A DNA stretch of 64,000 nt from Sphingobium sp. TKS (GCF_001563265.1 NZ_CP005083.1:2111001-2175000); one strand, 5' to 3'. Shown: positions 1 to 9,154, numbered from the stretch's first letter. A program made the numbers and translations. Notes: generated by a model not told the origin, from the letters alone.

Positions 1-38
1 TCGAAATCGGGGGCGATCTGCCCAAGCTGGATAGTCAT
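1..38 (-). CDS. Peroxiredoxin (AhpC/TSA family), N-terminal fragment
   Basis: Only the first 12 codons are in the window, reading MTIQLGQIAPDF on the minus strand, and the gene runs off the left edge. This start is typical of 1-Cys/Prx6-like peroxiredoxins of alphaproteobacteria, which reduce peroxides with a conserved cysteine not visible here. A GGAG ribosome-binding site sits just upstream of the ATG. The assignment rests on a short recalled motif, so it is moderately sure. Confidence 0.55.
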   Translation of the reverse strand, partial: MTIQLGQIAPDF

Positions 39-100
39 GGAGGCTCCTTCGTGCATGCGGAGCCAGTGTGAGGCCGCACTAGCCAACAAACAAACGAATG

Positions 101-367
101 TTATTTCAGGTTGAAAGCAATATCATTGCCTTTACTGAGGTTCACGGGGGGCAGCCATCCAATGGTCAACAGCGCTATGGGCAGGGCGATCAGCAGGACG
201 AACTCGCCATCCGCATCGCTGATTACGCCACTCTTGCCCAGAACCCAGATGAACAGCCGCAGCGATGCGATCGCAATTGCCGCGGCGACCATCCAGTAGA
301 GGCCGACGCGCAGATGCGGCCGGCGATTGCGGCACTCGCCGCCGCTTCCGTTTCGCTGGCCGCTCAC
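101..367 (-). CDS. Small two-helix membrane protein
   Basis: An 88-residue protein with a basic N-terminus and two hydrophobic segments (about residues 24-44 and 56-74), so an inner-membrane hairpin is likely. The start is a GTG whose last bases overlap the TGA stop of the upstream gene (GTGA), which implies translational coupling. I do not recognise a family. It is the last gene of a chain of three coupled genes that diverges from a LysR regulator, so control by that regulator is plausible. Confidence 0.55.
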   Translation of the reverse strand: MSGQRNGSGGECRNRRPHLRVGLYWMVAAAIAIASLRLFIWVLGKSGVISDADGEFVLLIALPIALLTIGWLPPVNLSKGNDIAFNLK

Positions 368-741
368 GGCTCATCGCCAGGTTCGACCCCGGGATGACGG
401 GTCGCATTGCGCTTCCTGGTTCTTGGCGATTGGGCGGCGTCCGATCTGCCATGGTCCAGCGGCCACAGAGCGGTGAAGTCGGCGGGGGGCGGCACTTCGC
501 GGAAGGCCTTCGGCGCGCTGGTGGATGTCGCCGCCCATTCGAAGCCCATGATGACGAATGTCGCGACAGGCGCCGCGACAATGATGACGATGGGCAAGGC
601 CTGTTCGGAGATGATATCGGCTTTGACGAGGCCATAAAGGCCAAGCCAGGTCACCGCCATCAGGATCGTGGCGAGAATCCCGAAGGCCTTCCCGTCCTCG
701 CGTCGCGGTGGCTCGGGACGAACCGGATCGAACGGTTTCAC
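364..741 (-). CDS. Small membrane protein with proline-rich tail
   Basis: A 125-residue protein. After a short charged N-terminus there are two membrane segments (about residues 22-42 and 49-68), followed by a hydrophilic tail rich in proline and arginine. The GTG start overlaps the TGA of a 21-codon reading frame upstream, and the gene's own TGA overlaps the GTG of the next gene. This chain of overlaps is the best evidence that it is expressed. No family is recognised and the function is unknown. Confidence 0.55.
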   Translation of the reverse strand: MKPFDPVRPEPPRREDGKAFGILATILMAVTWLGLYGLVKADIISEQALPIVIIVAAPVATFVIMGFEWAATSTSAPKAFREVPPPADFTALWPLDHGRSDAAQSPRTRKRNATRHPGVEPGDEP

Positions 742-803
742 TGCAGCACCGCGCCCAAGGAGAGCGGGTCGGCTTCGGCGAACACTCCTTCATGCTGGAC
801 CAT
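738..803 (-). CDS. 21-codon leader or micro-gene
   Basis: A very short frame that begins MVQHEGVFAEADP and ends ...GAVLQ-stop. It has one of the best Shine-Dalgarno sequences in the region (AAGGAGG a few bases before the ATG). Its TGA overlaps the GTG of the next membrane-protein gene, whose own upstream region lacks a strong ribosome site. It may be a translational leader or a real microprotein; the sequence alone cannot decide. Confidence 0.4.
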   Translation of the reverse strand: MVQHEGVFAEADPLSLGAVLQ

Positions 804-844
804 CCTGGTCCTCCTTGTCGGCACATCATCCGCCCGCTATTATC

Positions 845-870
845 CATCAAGCAAATGAATATAATTGATG
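845..870. promoter_or_regulatory. Dyad CATCAA...TTGATG in the divergent promoter region
   Basis: The 90-bp gap between the membrane-gene chain (minus) and the LysR gene (plus) contains CATCAA and TTGATG as inverted half-sites with 14 bases between them. It is AT-rich compared with its surroundings. LysR regulators commonly bind such dyads in divergent promoters, so this is a candidate operator for the adjacent regulator. No binding evidence is available. Confidence 0.4.
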
Positions 871-893
871 ATTGAGCGGAAAGATCTTGCGGC

Positions 894-1742
894 ATGGATA
901 TCGGCGTCGCCCGCACCTTCCTGGAAGTGGTGAAGACGGGCAGCTTCGTCGCTGCTGCCGCGAATCTCAATCTTACCCAGACCGCGGTGAGCGCGCGCAT
1001 TCGCGTCCTTGAGGACCAGCTCGACCGGCCTGTGTTCATCCGCAACAAGTTGGGTGCGAAGCTGACGCCGGCGGGCGAGCAATTTCTGCGCTTTGCGACC
1101 ACGCTGGTGCAGGTGTGGGAACGCGCCCGCCGCGCGGTGGCGCTGCCGCCTGGCCGCGAGACGGTGGTGACGATCGGCGCCGAGCTCAGCCTGTGGAGTC
1201 CGCTGCTGCGGCACTGGCTGCTCTGGATGCGGCGCGAATGCCCCGAGTTCGCGGTCAGCACGCAGATCGACGCTTCCGAGCGGCTGATGGAGCAGGTCCA
1301 GGACGGCTCGCTCGACGTCGCGGTGCTCTATGCCGCGCCGCGCCGTCCCGGCGTGATCGCCGAGCTGCTGTTCGAGGAGAAGCTCGTCCTCGTCCGCACC
1401 ACGCCGACCGATCGGCCGCTGGCGCCCGAAGACCATGTCCAGATCGACTGGGGCGAGGAGTTCGCCGCGAGCTATCAGGCCGCCTATCCGGACCAGCCGA
1501 ACGCGGTCGTCGCGATCAGCTACGGACCGCTCGCGCTCGACTATCTCCTGGCGACGGGCGGCAGCGGCTATTTCCGCAAGGGGTTCATCCGATCCTATCT
1601 GGAGGAGGGCAGGCTCGCGCTCGTGCCCGACAGTCCCGAATTCTCCTATTCCGCCTATGTCGTCCATTCGACCAAGGCGGACCCCGGCGTGATGGCCCGC
1701 ATCCGCAGCGGGCTCCGCGCTGCGGCGGCGATCGCGGCATGA
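894..1742 (+). CDS. LysR-family transcriptional regulator
   Basis: A 282-residue protein with the LysR layout: an N-terminal winged helix-turn-helix (about residues 1-60; TFLEVVKTGSFVAAAANLNL then TQTAVSARIRVLE) and a periplasmic-binding-protein-like effector domain (about 90-280). It would bind a promoter as a tetramer and respond to a small effector, which is unknown here. It faces away from the small membrane-protein genes and shares a 4-base ATGA overlap with the next gene downstream, so the two form an operon. The effector domain gives no substrate clue. Confidence 0.9.
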   Translation: MDIGVARTFLEVVKTGSFVAAAANLNLTQTAVSARIRVLEDQLDRPVFIRNKLGAKLTPAGEQFLRFATTLVQVWERARRAVALPPGRETVVTIGAELSLWSPLLRHWLLWMRRECPEFAVSTQIDASERLMEQVQDGSLDVAVLYAAPRRPGVIAELLFEEKLVLVRTTPTDRPLAPEDHVQIDWGEEFAASYQAAYPDQPNAVVAISYGPLALDYLLATGGSGYFRKGFIRSYLEEGRLALVPDSPEFSYSAYVVHSTKADPGVMARIRSGLRAAAAIAA

Positions 1743-2242
1743 GCGACGAGCCCGCGTCCCCGGTCTGCTATGCGGCCCAAGCTGACGACGTCTATATGGG
1801 CTATGCCGGGCGCGATGAGCTGCTGGCCGCGCTCAACGAGCTTCTCGAAGCCGAGCGTGCCGGCGCTCGGGTAGCGTTGGCGAGCGCCAAGGCGGCGGCG
1901 AGTCCGCCACATGCGGCGCTGATGAGGACAGTGCGCGCCGACGAGGCGCGCTGGTGCGCGATGCTGGCGCGGCAGATCAAACGACTCGGCGGTATGCCCT
2001 CCCGCAGGACCGGCGGCTTTCATGGCAAGGCGATGGCGATCGCCGATCTGGCAGAGCGTCTGGCCTTTCTCAACCGCGGCCAGTCCTGGGTCGTGCGCAA
2101 GCTCGAAGCGCTGACGCCTCGCGTGCGCGACGAGGGTCTCCACGCGGACCTGCGCGCCATGCTGGACAGCCACAAGGTCAACATCGCGCTGGCCGAAGCC
2201 TTCCTCAAGACCATCGCGCCGAGCGGCGACCAAACAAAATAA
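1739..2242 (+). CDS. Helical ferritin-like protein (DUF6306-like)
   Basis: A 167-residue, mostly alpha-helical protein. Its ATG overlaps the TGA of the LysR gene. The body (about residues 25-160) has long amphipathic helices with acidic and histidine residues (LLEAERAGARVAL, DEARWCAML, DSHKVNIALAEAF) reminiscent of small ferritin-like four-helix bundles. From memory it resembles proteins now filed as DUF6306, but I cannot verify this. The coupling suggests it works with or is sensed by the LysR pathway. Metal binding is not established. Confidence 0.7.
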   Translation: MSDEPASPVCYAAQADDVYMGYAGRDELLAALNELLEAERAGARVALASAKAAASPPHAALMRTVRADEARWCAMLARQIKRLGGMPSRRTGGFHGKAMAIADLAERLAFLNRGQSWVVRKLEALTPRVRDEGLHADLRAMLDSHKVNIALAEAFLKTIAPSGDQTK

Positions 2243-2568
2243 TTGCTCAAGTGGAGTGAGATGATCTTTGTCGCTGTTTGCTTGAGTGTCAGGCGATTCA
2301 AGAAGACGTTTCCGGCAATACGCAGGATGACGGTCCGACCAGCGCGCTGATCGGGCGCATGGCGTTTTGCCTGCATCCCGCCCCGCACCAATTCTTTTTC
2401 GCGAGTTTCATCTGGTCGCTGAGGGCCAGTGGCTTGCGCCGATCGGTAAGGAAAGGCGCGACCACGCTCGGGTGGACTCTCTCGAGTCCATCACCCTGCC
2501 ATCAATTCGAGACGCGACCCCGGATCGCGTGAGTTTTTGTCGCGCGAGCATCGCCTGGAGGCCGGGTG

Positions 2569-2730
2569 TCATGCGGCGCGTGGAGGTTCCGGCGGTTCTG
2601 GAGGTCGGGATCGCGGGGATTGTCGCGGCAGCTTGGCAAAGGGCAGCACATTTGCCCGTTCCTCGCCGCTACGATCGGCGATGTCATCGTCCAAATCTTC
2701 AGGGGATCGGTTGTGGTCGTGGCCGCTCAT
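2569..2730 (-). CDS. Small acidic/proline-rich hypothetical protein
   Basis: A 53-residue frame beginning MSGHDHNRSPEDLDDD and ending in a proline/arginine-rich tail. A GGAG ribosome site lies about 7 bases before the ATG. Composition is unlike random reading frames in this GC-rich DNA: an acidic N-terminus, a short NVLPFAKLPR core, and a basic tail. Its function is unknown. The rest of 2243-3050 holds no convincing gene. Confidence 0.4.
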   Translation of the reverse strand: MSGHDHNRSPEDLDDDIADRSGEERANVLPFAKLPRQSPRSRPPEPPEPPRAA

Positions 2731-3050
2731 GGTTCCGCTCCAGGCGCAGTTCTTGGCGCATTCATCGGTTGAAGAAGGGGATCCCCGGATCCGCACGGCG
2801 CGGTCCGGGGCCACTAGCCTTCGAGAAGCCGATCCGCGTGGCGCGCAGAGCGCCTTTGGAAGATGGAGTCGCACATGGTGCGTCAGTCAACGTCGCCGCG
2901 CGCGAAAAGTCAACGCAGGCGGTATTTGGAAGCGTAATCGCCTAGACGGCCCGCTTTTCTCCCCGTACCCGCAACAAAAACCTGTCAGCCGCTTCACCAT
3001 CGGCACATCCATCAGCTGCGGAAAGGTGAGCGGCCACGACGAAACAATGC

Positions 3051-3290
3051 CTAGCGGATTTCGGCTTCTTCGACGACCGGGCGGCTCTCTCTCGTGCCGC
3101 GCATGTGGCTGTCGGGATCGTTGGGATCAGCGCTGATGATTACATATTCGTCATGCACCTCGAGCAATGTCCCCATGAAGGGAAAGTCGCTCAAGCTACC
3201 GGTCACCCGGTAACTGACGAGATCTCCCACCTTGAACGTCGCCGCATCGAAATTGAACTCGAAGGGACAGTTTTCGCCCATGCCTTGCAT
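3051..3290 (-). CDS. Small conserved-looking hypothetical protein
   Basis: A 79-residue protein. The ATG at 3290 has an excellent GAGGAG ribosome site; longer upstream starts lack one. The sequence alternates strand-like segments (FKVGDLVSYRVTG, GTLLEVHDEYVIISAD) and has a polar tail, which suggests a small beta-barrel. The 'VGDLV' opening is reminiscent of DUF2158/YodC-type proteins, but the match is weak. It lies upstream of and divergent from the sulfite reductase operon. Confidence 0.55.
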   Translation of the reverse strand: MQGMGENCPFEFNFDAATFKVGDLVSYRVTGSLSDFPFMGTLLEVHDEYVIISADPNDPDSHMRGTRESRPVVEEAEIR

Positions 3291-3685
3291 CGCGAGTCTC
3301 CTCACAATCAATAATCGCATTTCTCGACGCTTGCGGCCCCGGACGCAAGCCTGTCGCGTGAACGACCGATACGTTCCAAGCCGCCGTCGCACGGATGTAC
3401 CGATTGGCGCGCGTCGTTGCATGAAGTGCTCGCCGGCAAAAGGTAGCGGAGGGATCGGTGTCGCGTAGCAATCAATCCCGGTGGCCATCTCGCGGCCCAC
3501 AGGCCGGCTCATATCAAAATCATTGCGTTAAACCCTCAATAAAAGTCGCTTGTCTTATTCTATCGACATCCTCAATCTGTCGGAAGCTGAACTGAGCTTC
3601 GCTAGAAAATGCGCCCGGAGAGGATCCCGTGCCGGTGGCATGGGCCGGAGCGCTGAAGGGAGCTGAACGCCAAGGACGAACGCGC

Positions 3686-5482
3686 ATGACAGCATCGGAT
3701 CCGCCAGGGCGCGCGCTGACCCTGGAGCAATGGCGACTTGTGGAACTGCTTTCCCGGTCCCTGGATCCCACGCAGGCGCGATGGCTTAGCGGCTATTTCG
3801 CGGGACTTGACGCCGGCCTGTTGCTTCGCGCGCAGTCGCCGGCGTCCGCTTCGGCCTCGGCGCGCAAGCTCACGATTCTGTATGGCACAGAGACCGGCAA
3901 TGCAGCGGAACTGGCGCGTAGCCTCCTCGACGTCTTGTCCGCACAGGGCCTCAAACCAGCGCTTTCGGATATGGCCGACTACAAGGTCCGGCAGCTCTCC
4001 CAGGAGCAGGATCTGCTGATCATCGTCAGCACCTATGGCGAAGGCGATCCGCCGCAACCGGCGACAGGCTTCTTCGAGTTCGTGGAAGGGCGCAAGGCCC
4101 CGAAACTGGGCGACGTGCGCTTCGCGGTATTGGCGCTCGGGGATTCCACCTATGAATATTATTGCCAGGCCGGCAAGCGGATTGACGGACGGTTGGAGGA
4201 GTTGGGCGCGACCCGGCTGGTGCCGCGCGTCGATTGCGACGTCGACTATGAAGAGTCGGCCGGCGCCTGGACGCAGGCGCTCGTTGAGCAGTTTGCCGCC
4301 GAAAAAGAGGCCGCCCCGCGCGTGGCTCCCGCCGTTGCTGCGTCGGCGGTTTCTGCGTCATCAGCTTATGCCAAGCGGAACCCGTTCCCGGCATCGGTAA
4401 CCGAGAATATAGTGATCGTCGGACGAGGATCGACCAAAGAGACGCGTCATATCGAACTCGCGCTCGCCGGATCGGGGCTGACCTACGAGCCCGGCGATGC
4501 GCTGGGGATCGCCGCCTCCAACGACCCGGCAGTGGTCGCGGCGCTGCTCGATGCGCTCTCGTTGCCTGCCGAGGCCGAGCTGGACCTCAAGGGGCAGACG
4601 ATGACGATCGCGGAGGCGCTGACGCAGCGCTTCGAGATCACCGCCGCGACCCCGCGCTTCCTCGACTATTGGGCGCTTCTCAGTGATGCCGCCGCGCTCA
4701 CGCAATTGCTACAGGAGGACCGCTCGGGCGAGCGCTCGGTGTTCCTGCGCACGCATCATATCATCGACATCGTCCGGAGGTTCCCTGTGGGTGAGGTGAT
4801 GCTCCAGGGCTTCGTCAGCGCGCTGCGGCCGTTGCAGCCCCGCCTCTATTCGCTGGCCTCGAGCCTGGCCGCCGCGCCAGACGAAGCCCACCTCACCGTC
4901 GCGCCCGTCCGCTATGCGTTGCATGGCGAGGCCCGCAGCGGCGTCGCCTCGGGCCTGCTTGCCGACCGTGCCGGACCGGACACCGAACTGCCGGTCTACA
5001 TCCAGACCAACCCGCATTTCCGGCTGCCGGGCGATGATGTTCCGATCATCATGATCGGCGCCGGCACCGGCGTCGCCCCCTATCGCGCCTTTCTTCAGGA
5101 ACGCGAGGCGCGGGGCGCGGGAGGAAAGAACTGGCTGTTCTTCGGCGAGCGCAATTTCCGCTCCGATTTCCTCTATCAGACCGAATGGCAGGGCTGGTTG
5201 AAGGACGGCGCGCTCGGCCGCATGGACGTCGCCTTCTCGCGCGACGGCGCGGAGAAAATCTACGTCCAGCACCGCATGAAGGAATGCGCGCGCGACTTAT
5301 TCGCCTGCCTTGAGGACGGCGCGCATGTCTATGTCTGCGGCGATGCCGCGACCCTCGCGCCGGATGTCCACGAGGCACTGATCGATATCGTCGCGGCGGA
5401 GGCGCGCACCGGGCGGGAGGCGGCCGAGGACTATGTCCGTTCGCTGCAGGCTGACCACCGCTACCAGCGCGACGTCTACTGA
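3686..5482 (+). CDS. cysJ: Sulfite reductase (NADPH) flavoprotein alpha subunit
   Basis: A 598-residue protein, the length of E. coli CysJ. It carries NADPH electrons through FAD and FMN to CysI for reduction of sulfite to sulfide in cysteine synthesis. Domains in order: a flavodoxin-like FMN domain (about 62-200, ILYGTETGNAAELA), an FAD-binding region (LYSLASS motif), and an NADPH-binding module (IMIGAGTGVAPYRAF) ending in the family's HRYQRDVY tail. The chosen ATG has an AAGGA site; an in-frame GTG at 3629 is the alternative. cysI follows after 3 bases. Confidence 0.95.
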   Translation: MTASDPPGRALTLEQWRLVELLSRSLDPTQARWLSGYFAGLDAGLLLRAQSPASASASARKLTILYGTETGNAAELARSLLDVLSAQGLKPALSDMADYKVRQLSQEQDLLIIVSTYGEGDPPQPATGFFEFVEGRKAPKLGDVRFAVLALGDSTYEYYCQAGKRIDGRLEELGATRLVPRVDCDVDYEESAGAWTQALVEQFAAEKEAAPRVAPAVAASAVSASSAYAKRNPFPASVTENIVIVGRGSTKETRHIELALAGSGLTYEPGDALGIAASNDPAVVAALLDALSLPAEAELDLKGQTMTIAEALTQRFEITAATPRFLDYWALLSDAAALTQLLQEDRSGERSVFLRTHHIIDIVRRFPVGEVMLQGFVSALRPLQPRLYSLASSLAAAPDEAHLTVAPVRYALHGEARSGVASGLLADRAGPDTELPVYIQTNPHFRLPGDDVPIIMIGAGTGVAPYRAFLQEREARGAGGKNWLFFGERNFRSDFLYQTEWQGWLKDGALGRMDVAFSRDGAEKIYVQHRMKECARDLFACLEDGAHVYVCGDAATLAPDVHEALIDIVAAEARTGREAAEDYVRSLQADHRYQRDVY

Positions 5483-5485
5483 GCC

Positions 5486-7201
5486 ATGACCATGACGACG
5501 ATCGACCGCAGTCGGGATCTCTCGCAGCCACTCGACCGGCTCAGCGCCGACGAGCGCATGAAGGACAGGAGCGACTATCTGCGCGGCACCATCGCGAAGG
5601 GGCTGCTCGACCGGATCACCGGCGCGGTGCCGTCGGTCGACGACGTGAAGCTGATGAAGTTCCACGGCATCTATCAGCAGGACGATCGCGACGTGCGAGA
5701 CGAGCGCCGTCGCCAGAAGCTCGAGCCGGCCTTTCAGTTCATGATCCGGGTTCGCCTGCCGGGCGGCGTCTCCACGCCGGCGCAATGGCTGAAGCTCGAC
5801 GAGCTCGCCCGCGCGCATGGCGGCGAAACCCTGCGCATCACGACGCGCCAGACCTTCCAGTTCCACTGGGTCCTGAAAGACAGCCTGCGTCCGATCATCC
5901 AGGGCCTGCACGAGACGCTGCTCGACACGGTCGCGGCCTGCGGCGATGACAGCCGGGGCGTGATGTGCACGGTCGATCCGCAAAGCTCGCGCTTCCATGC
6001 CGAGGTCGCGGCGATGGCGAAGCGGGTCAGCGATCACGTCATCCCCAAAACGCGCGCCTATCACGAGATCTGGTATGGCGACGCGCGGGTCGCCTCGTCA
6101 GTGCCGGAGGAACCCTTTTACGGACGCACCTACATGCCGCGGAAGTTCAAGATCGGCTTCGCGCTGCCGCCGTCCAACGACATCGACGTCTACGCGCAGG
6201 ATCTTGGCTTCATCGCCATCGGCGGGCCGGAAGGGCTGGCAGGGTTCAACGTCGCCATCGGCGGCGGCATGGGCCGCACCGACCAGGCGCCGGAGACCTA
6301 TCCGCGCCTCGCCAGCGTGATCGGCTTCGTGGCCGCCGACAAGATCATCGCCTGCGCAGATGCGGTGATGGCGGTGCAGCGCGACTACGGCGACCGCAAC
6401 GACCGCCAGCATGCCCGCTTCAAATATACGATCGACGACAAGGGACTCGACTGGGTCAAGGCGGAGGTCGAAAACCGCATGGGCGCCGCGCTCGAGGCCG
6501 CGCGCCCCTTCGCTTTCACCTCGAACGGCGACAGCTATGGCTGGAACACGACGGCCGACGGGCGTCACCATCGCACGCTCTATATCCAGAGCGGGCGGCT
6601 GGATCTGAAGCTGCTCGACGCGCTGCGCGATGTGGCGCGCATCCATCGCGGCAGCTTCCGCATGACGCCGAACCAGAACGTCATCATTGGCGGGGTGGAA
6701 ACCGGCGATCGTGCCGCGATCGAGGCGGTGCTGGCGGAACATGGGCTGGAAGTCGACCACGTCTCGATCCTGCGGCGCAATGCGATCGCCTGCGTCGCCT
6801 TGCCGACCTGCGGCCTCGCCATGGCCGAAAGCGAGCGCTACCTGCCGACGCTGATCGACAGGATCGAAGCAATCCTCGCAGAAAATGGTCTCTCGGACGA
6901 ACCGATCACGGTCCGGATGAGCGGCTGTCCCAATGGCTGCTCGCGTCCCTACAATGCCGAAATCGGGCTTACCGGACGCGCGCCGGGCAAATATAATCTC
7001 TATCTGGGCGGGGGCTTTCATGGGCAGCGGCTCAACCGCATGGTGCGCGAGAATGTCGGCGAGCCCGTGATCCTGGAGGTGCTGGCGGACGCGCTCGGCC
7101 GTTACGCCCAAGAGCGGGAACCGGATGAGCATTTCGGTGACTTCGCCGTGCGCGCCGGCATCGTCCGCGAGGTGACGGAAGGACGGTTCTTCAATGACTG
7201 A
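5486..7201 (+). CDS. cysI: Sulfite reductase (NADPH) hemoprotein beta subunit
   Basis: A 571-residue protein, the same size as E. coli CysI. It performs the six-electron reduction of sulfite to sulfide on a coupled siroheme-[4Fe-4S] centre. The cluster cysteines are present: C-x5-C in ACVALPTCGLA (about residues 433-439) and C-x3-C in MSGCPNGCSRP (about 478-482). The two nitrite/sulfite reductase ferredoxin-like repeats are intact. It begins 3 bases after cysJ and overlaps the start of metB by 8 bases, so the three genes form one operon. Confidence 0.95.
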   Translation: MTMTTIDRSRDLSQPLDRLSADERMKDRSDYLRGTIAKGLLDRITGAVPSVDDVKLMKFHGIYQQDDRDVRDERRRQKLEPAFQFMIRVRLPGGVSTPAQWLKLDELARAHGGETLRITTRQTFQFHWVLKDSLRPIIQGLHETLLDTVAACGDDSRGVMCTVDPQSSRFHAEVAAMAKRVSDHVIPKTRAYHEIWYGDARVASSVPEEPFYGRTYMPRKFKIGFALPPSNDIDVYAQDLGFIAIGGPEGLAGFNVAIGGGMGRTDQAPETYPRLASVIGFVAADKIIACADAVMAVQRDYGDRNDRQHARFKYTIDDKGLDWVKAEVENRMGAALEAARPFAFTSNGDSYGWNTTADGRHHRTLYIQSGRLDLKLLDALRDVARIHRGSFRMTPNQNVIIGGVETGDRAAIEAVLAEHGLEVDHVSILRRNAIACVALPTCGLAMAESERYLPTLIDRIEAILAENGLSDEPITVRMSGCPNGCSRPYNAEIGLTGRAPGKYNLYLGGGFHGQRLNRMVRENVGEPVILEVLADALGRYAQEREPDEHFGDFAVRAGIVREVTEGRFFND

Positions 7202-8366
7202 CGGCCACGACGATGTCCCAAAGCCCGAGACGATCGCCGCGTCGCATGGCGTGGCGAGCGATACCGCCTTCGGTGCGGTGGCGCCGCCGCTTTACCTCTC
7301 GAGCACCTATGAGTTCGCGGGATTCGAGTGCCCGCGCCCCTATGATTACGGCCGATCGGGCAATCCGACCCGCGACCTGCTGGCCGATGCGCTCGCCAGA
7401 CTTGAGGGCGGGGCAGGGGCGATCGTCACTTCGAGCGGCATGGCGGCGATCGATCTGCTGATCAGTCGCCTGCGCCCGGACGAGCTCGTGATCGCGCCGC
7501 ACGATTGCTACGGCGGCACCATGCGCCTTCTCAAGGCGCGGGCCGAGCGCGGACAGATCGCGCTTCGACTGGTCGATCAGGGCGACGACGCGGCGTTCGC
7601 CGCCGCGCTCGAGGACGTGCCGTCGCTGGTGCTGATCGAGACGCCCAGCAATCCGCTGATGCGCGTCGTCGACATCGCGGCTTTGTCGGCCCAGGCGAAA
7701 GCTGCCGGCGCCGAGGTCGCGGTCGACAACACGTTTCTGTCGCCGGCGCTTCAGCGGCCGATAGCGCTCGGCGCCGATTATGCGCTCCATTCCACCACCA
7801 AATATCTGAACGGTCATTCCGATGTCATCGGCGGCGCGGTGATTGCCGCCGATCCGGCGCAGGTGGAGCAATTGCGGCACTGGGCCAATGTCGTCGGGAG
7901 CGCAGGCGCGCCATTTGATTCCTGGCTGACCCTGCGCGGCCTGCGCACGCTCTTTCCCCGCATGGCGCAGCAGCAGATCAATGCGATGGCGGTGGCCAAC
8001 TATCTCGAACGCCATTCGGCGGTCGCCCACGTCTATTATCCGGGTCTCGCCTCCGACCCGGGACATGCCATCGCCTCAAGGCAGCAGCGGGGCTTCGGCG
8101 CTATGTTGAGCTTCGATCTCGCGGGAGGGGTGGAGGCCGTGCGCCGCTTCATCGCTGCCGTTCGCACCTTCACGCTCGCGGAATCGCTCGGTGGCGTCGA
8201 AAGCCTCGTCGCCCATCCCGCAACCATGACCCATCTGGACATGGGCGCGGATGCGCGCGCGGTGGCGGGGATTGGTGACGGGCTGCTCCGCCTGTCGGTA
8301 GGTCTGGAAGCCGGGGCGGACCTGATCGCGGGCCTGGATGCAGGGCTGATGGCGTGCGCCGCGTGA
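7194..8366 (+). CDS. metB: Cystathionine gamma-synthase / Cys-Met PLP enzyme
   Basis: A 390-residue member of the Cys/Met-metabolism PLP family. The PLP lysine is in HSTTKYLNGHSDV (about residue 203), and the YDYGRSGNPTRD and SSGMAAID phosphate-site motifs are intact. The SLGGVESLVAHPATMTH block is typical of cystathionine gamma-synthases, which join an activated homoserine to cysteine. Relatives that use sulfide directly (homoserine sulfhydrylases) look similar, so the exact reaction is not certain. The 8-base overlap with cysI places it directly after sulfide production. Confidence 0.85.
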   Translation: MTDGHDDVPKPETIAASHGVASDTAFGAVAPPLYLSSTYEFAGFECPRPYDYGRSGNPTRDLLADALARLEGGAGAIVTSSGMAAIDLLISRLRPDELVIAPHDCYGGTMRLLKARAERGQIALRLVDQGDDAAFAAALEDVPSLVLIETPSNPLMRVVDIAALSAQAKAAGAEVAVDNTFLSPALQRPIALGADYALHSTTKYLNGHSDVIGGAVIAADPAQVEQLRHWANVVGSAGAPFDSWLTLRGLRTLFPRMAQQQINAMAVANYLERHSAVAHVYYPGLASDPGHAIASRQQRGFGAMLSFDLAGGVEAVRRFIAAVRTFTLAESLGGVESLVAHPATMTHLDMGADARAVAGIGDGLLRLSVGLEAGADLIAGLDAGLMACAA

Positions 8367-8403
8367 GGATATCCTGCGCGGCCGGCACGAGAGGTAACCT
8401 ATC

Positions 8404-8649
8404 ATGCCCGCCTTCGTGCTGATCGTCGATCTGGGCGGGACCATCCTCGCCGTCGTGGGCTTCAATATGGCATTTCGGCAAGCCTTCGTCCGCCGCGTCC
8501 TGGGCCGAAATGGCATTTTGGAGGCGAAGCGGGCGCGACCGGATAATGGTCAGGATCCGCTGACCTACGCCCTGCGAATCGCAGGAGTCATGATCATGGT
8601 CTTTGGCATAGCGATCGCCGGAATGGTGACGCTGTTCCACGGCCGATAA
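8404..8649 (+). CDS. Small two-helix membrane protein after metB
   Basis: An 81-residue protein with hydrophobic segments at about 4-24 and 56-77, separated by a basic loop. It starts 37 bases after metB, with a GAGAGG ribosome site, and is probably the last gene of the cys operon. No family is recognised. A membrane role linked to sulfur uptake or redox is possible but is only guessed from position. Confidence 0.6.
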   Translation: MPAFVLIVDLGGTILAVVGFNMAFRQAFVRRVLGRNGILEAKRARPDNGQDPLTYALRIAGVMIMVFGIAIAGMVTLFHGR

Positions 8650-9154
8650 CGGAGGATTGAGCGGGGCGGGAGATTTGGGAGCCGTGCCATTGCTTCGGTC
8701 CGCGCCTGAACGACAATGCAGACGATGGTTCGACACAAAACGGCCGATTCCCCTGGCCTCCCACGACCGCATGATCGCTCCATGCCTCCCTTGCCGCTGG
8801 GACCTGGCTGCAGCCGGCACGGGTCTTTTCGCAGGCGCTGCGCACACCGGCCACTTCGATCTATCCGCTGTCGCCGCGATCGGCCTGCGCACCTCTTCGA
8901 ACGTCACGCCCATGGCCCGCGAGCGCTTGCGCCATTCATCCATGGGTATAGGCTGCCTCTTCCGGTCGGTGTCGATGAGGCCGCCGAGGCCGGACCGATG
9001 CCCAGGAAAATGGCGGCCTGTGCGATGCAAGGCACGCCGGCGCTCATTCCGTCCGACCGCGCGGGAGGGCTGCGCCAGCAGTGCTCCGGCTTCGAGGATG
9101 AAGTGCGTGTTGGCGCCGGCATCGCATCTGAGATCGCCGACAGGAGACTGACCG
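8650..9154. other. Intergenic stretch, no supported gene
   Basis: About 500 bases between the sulfur operon and the next small gene. Open frames exist on both strands, but they have arginine/proline-rich compositions typical of antisense shadows in GC-rich DNA, and none has a good ribosome site. Nothing else was recognised. Confidence 0.5.
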
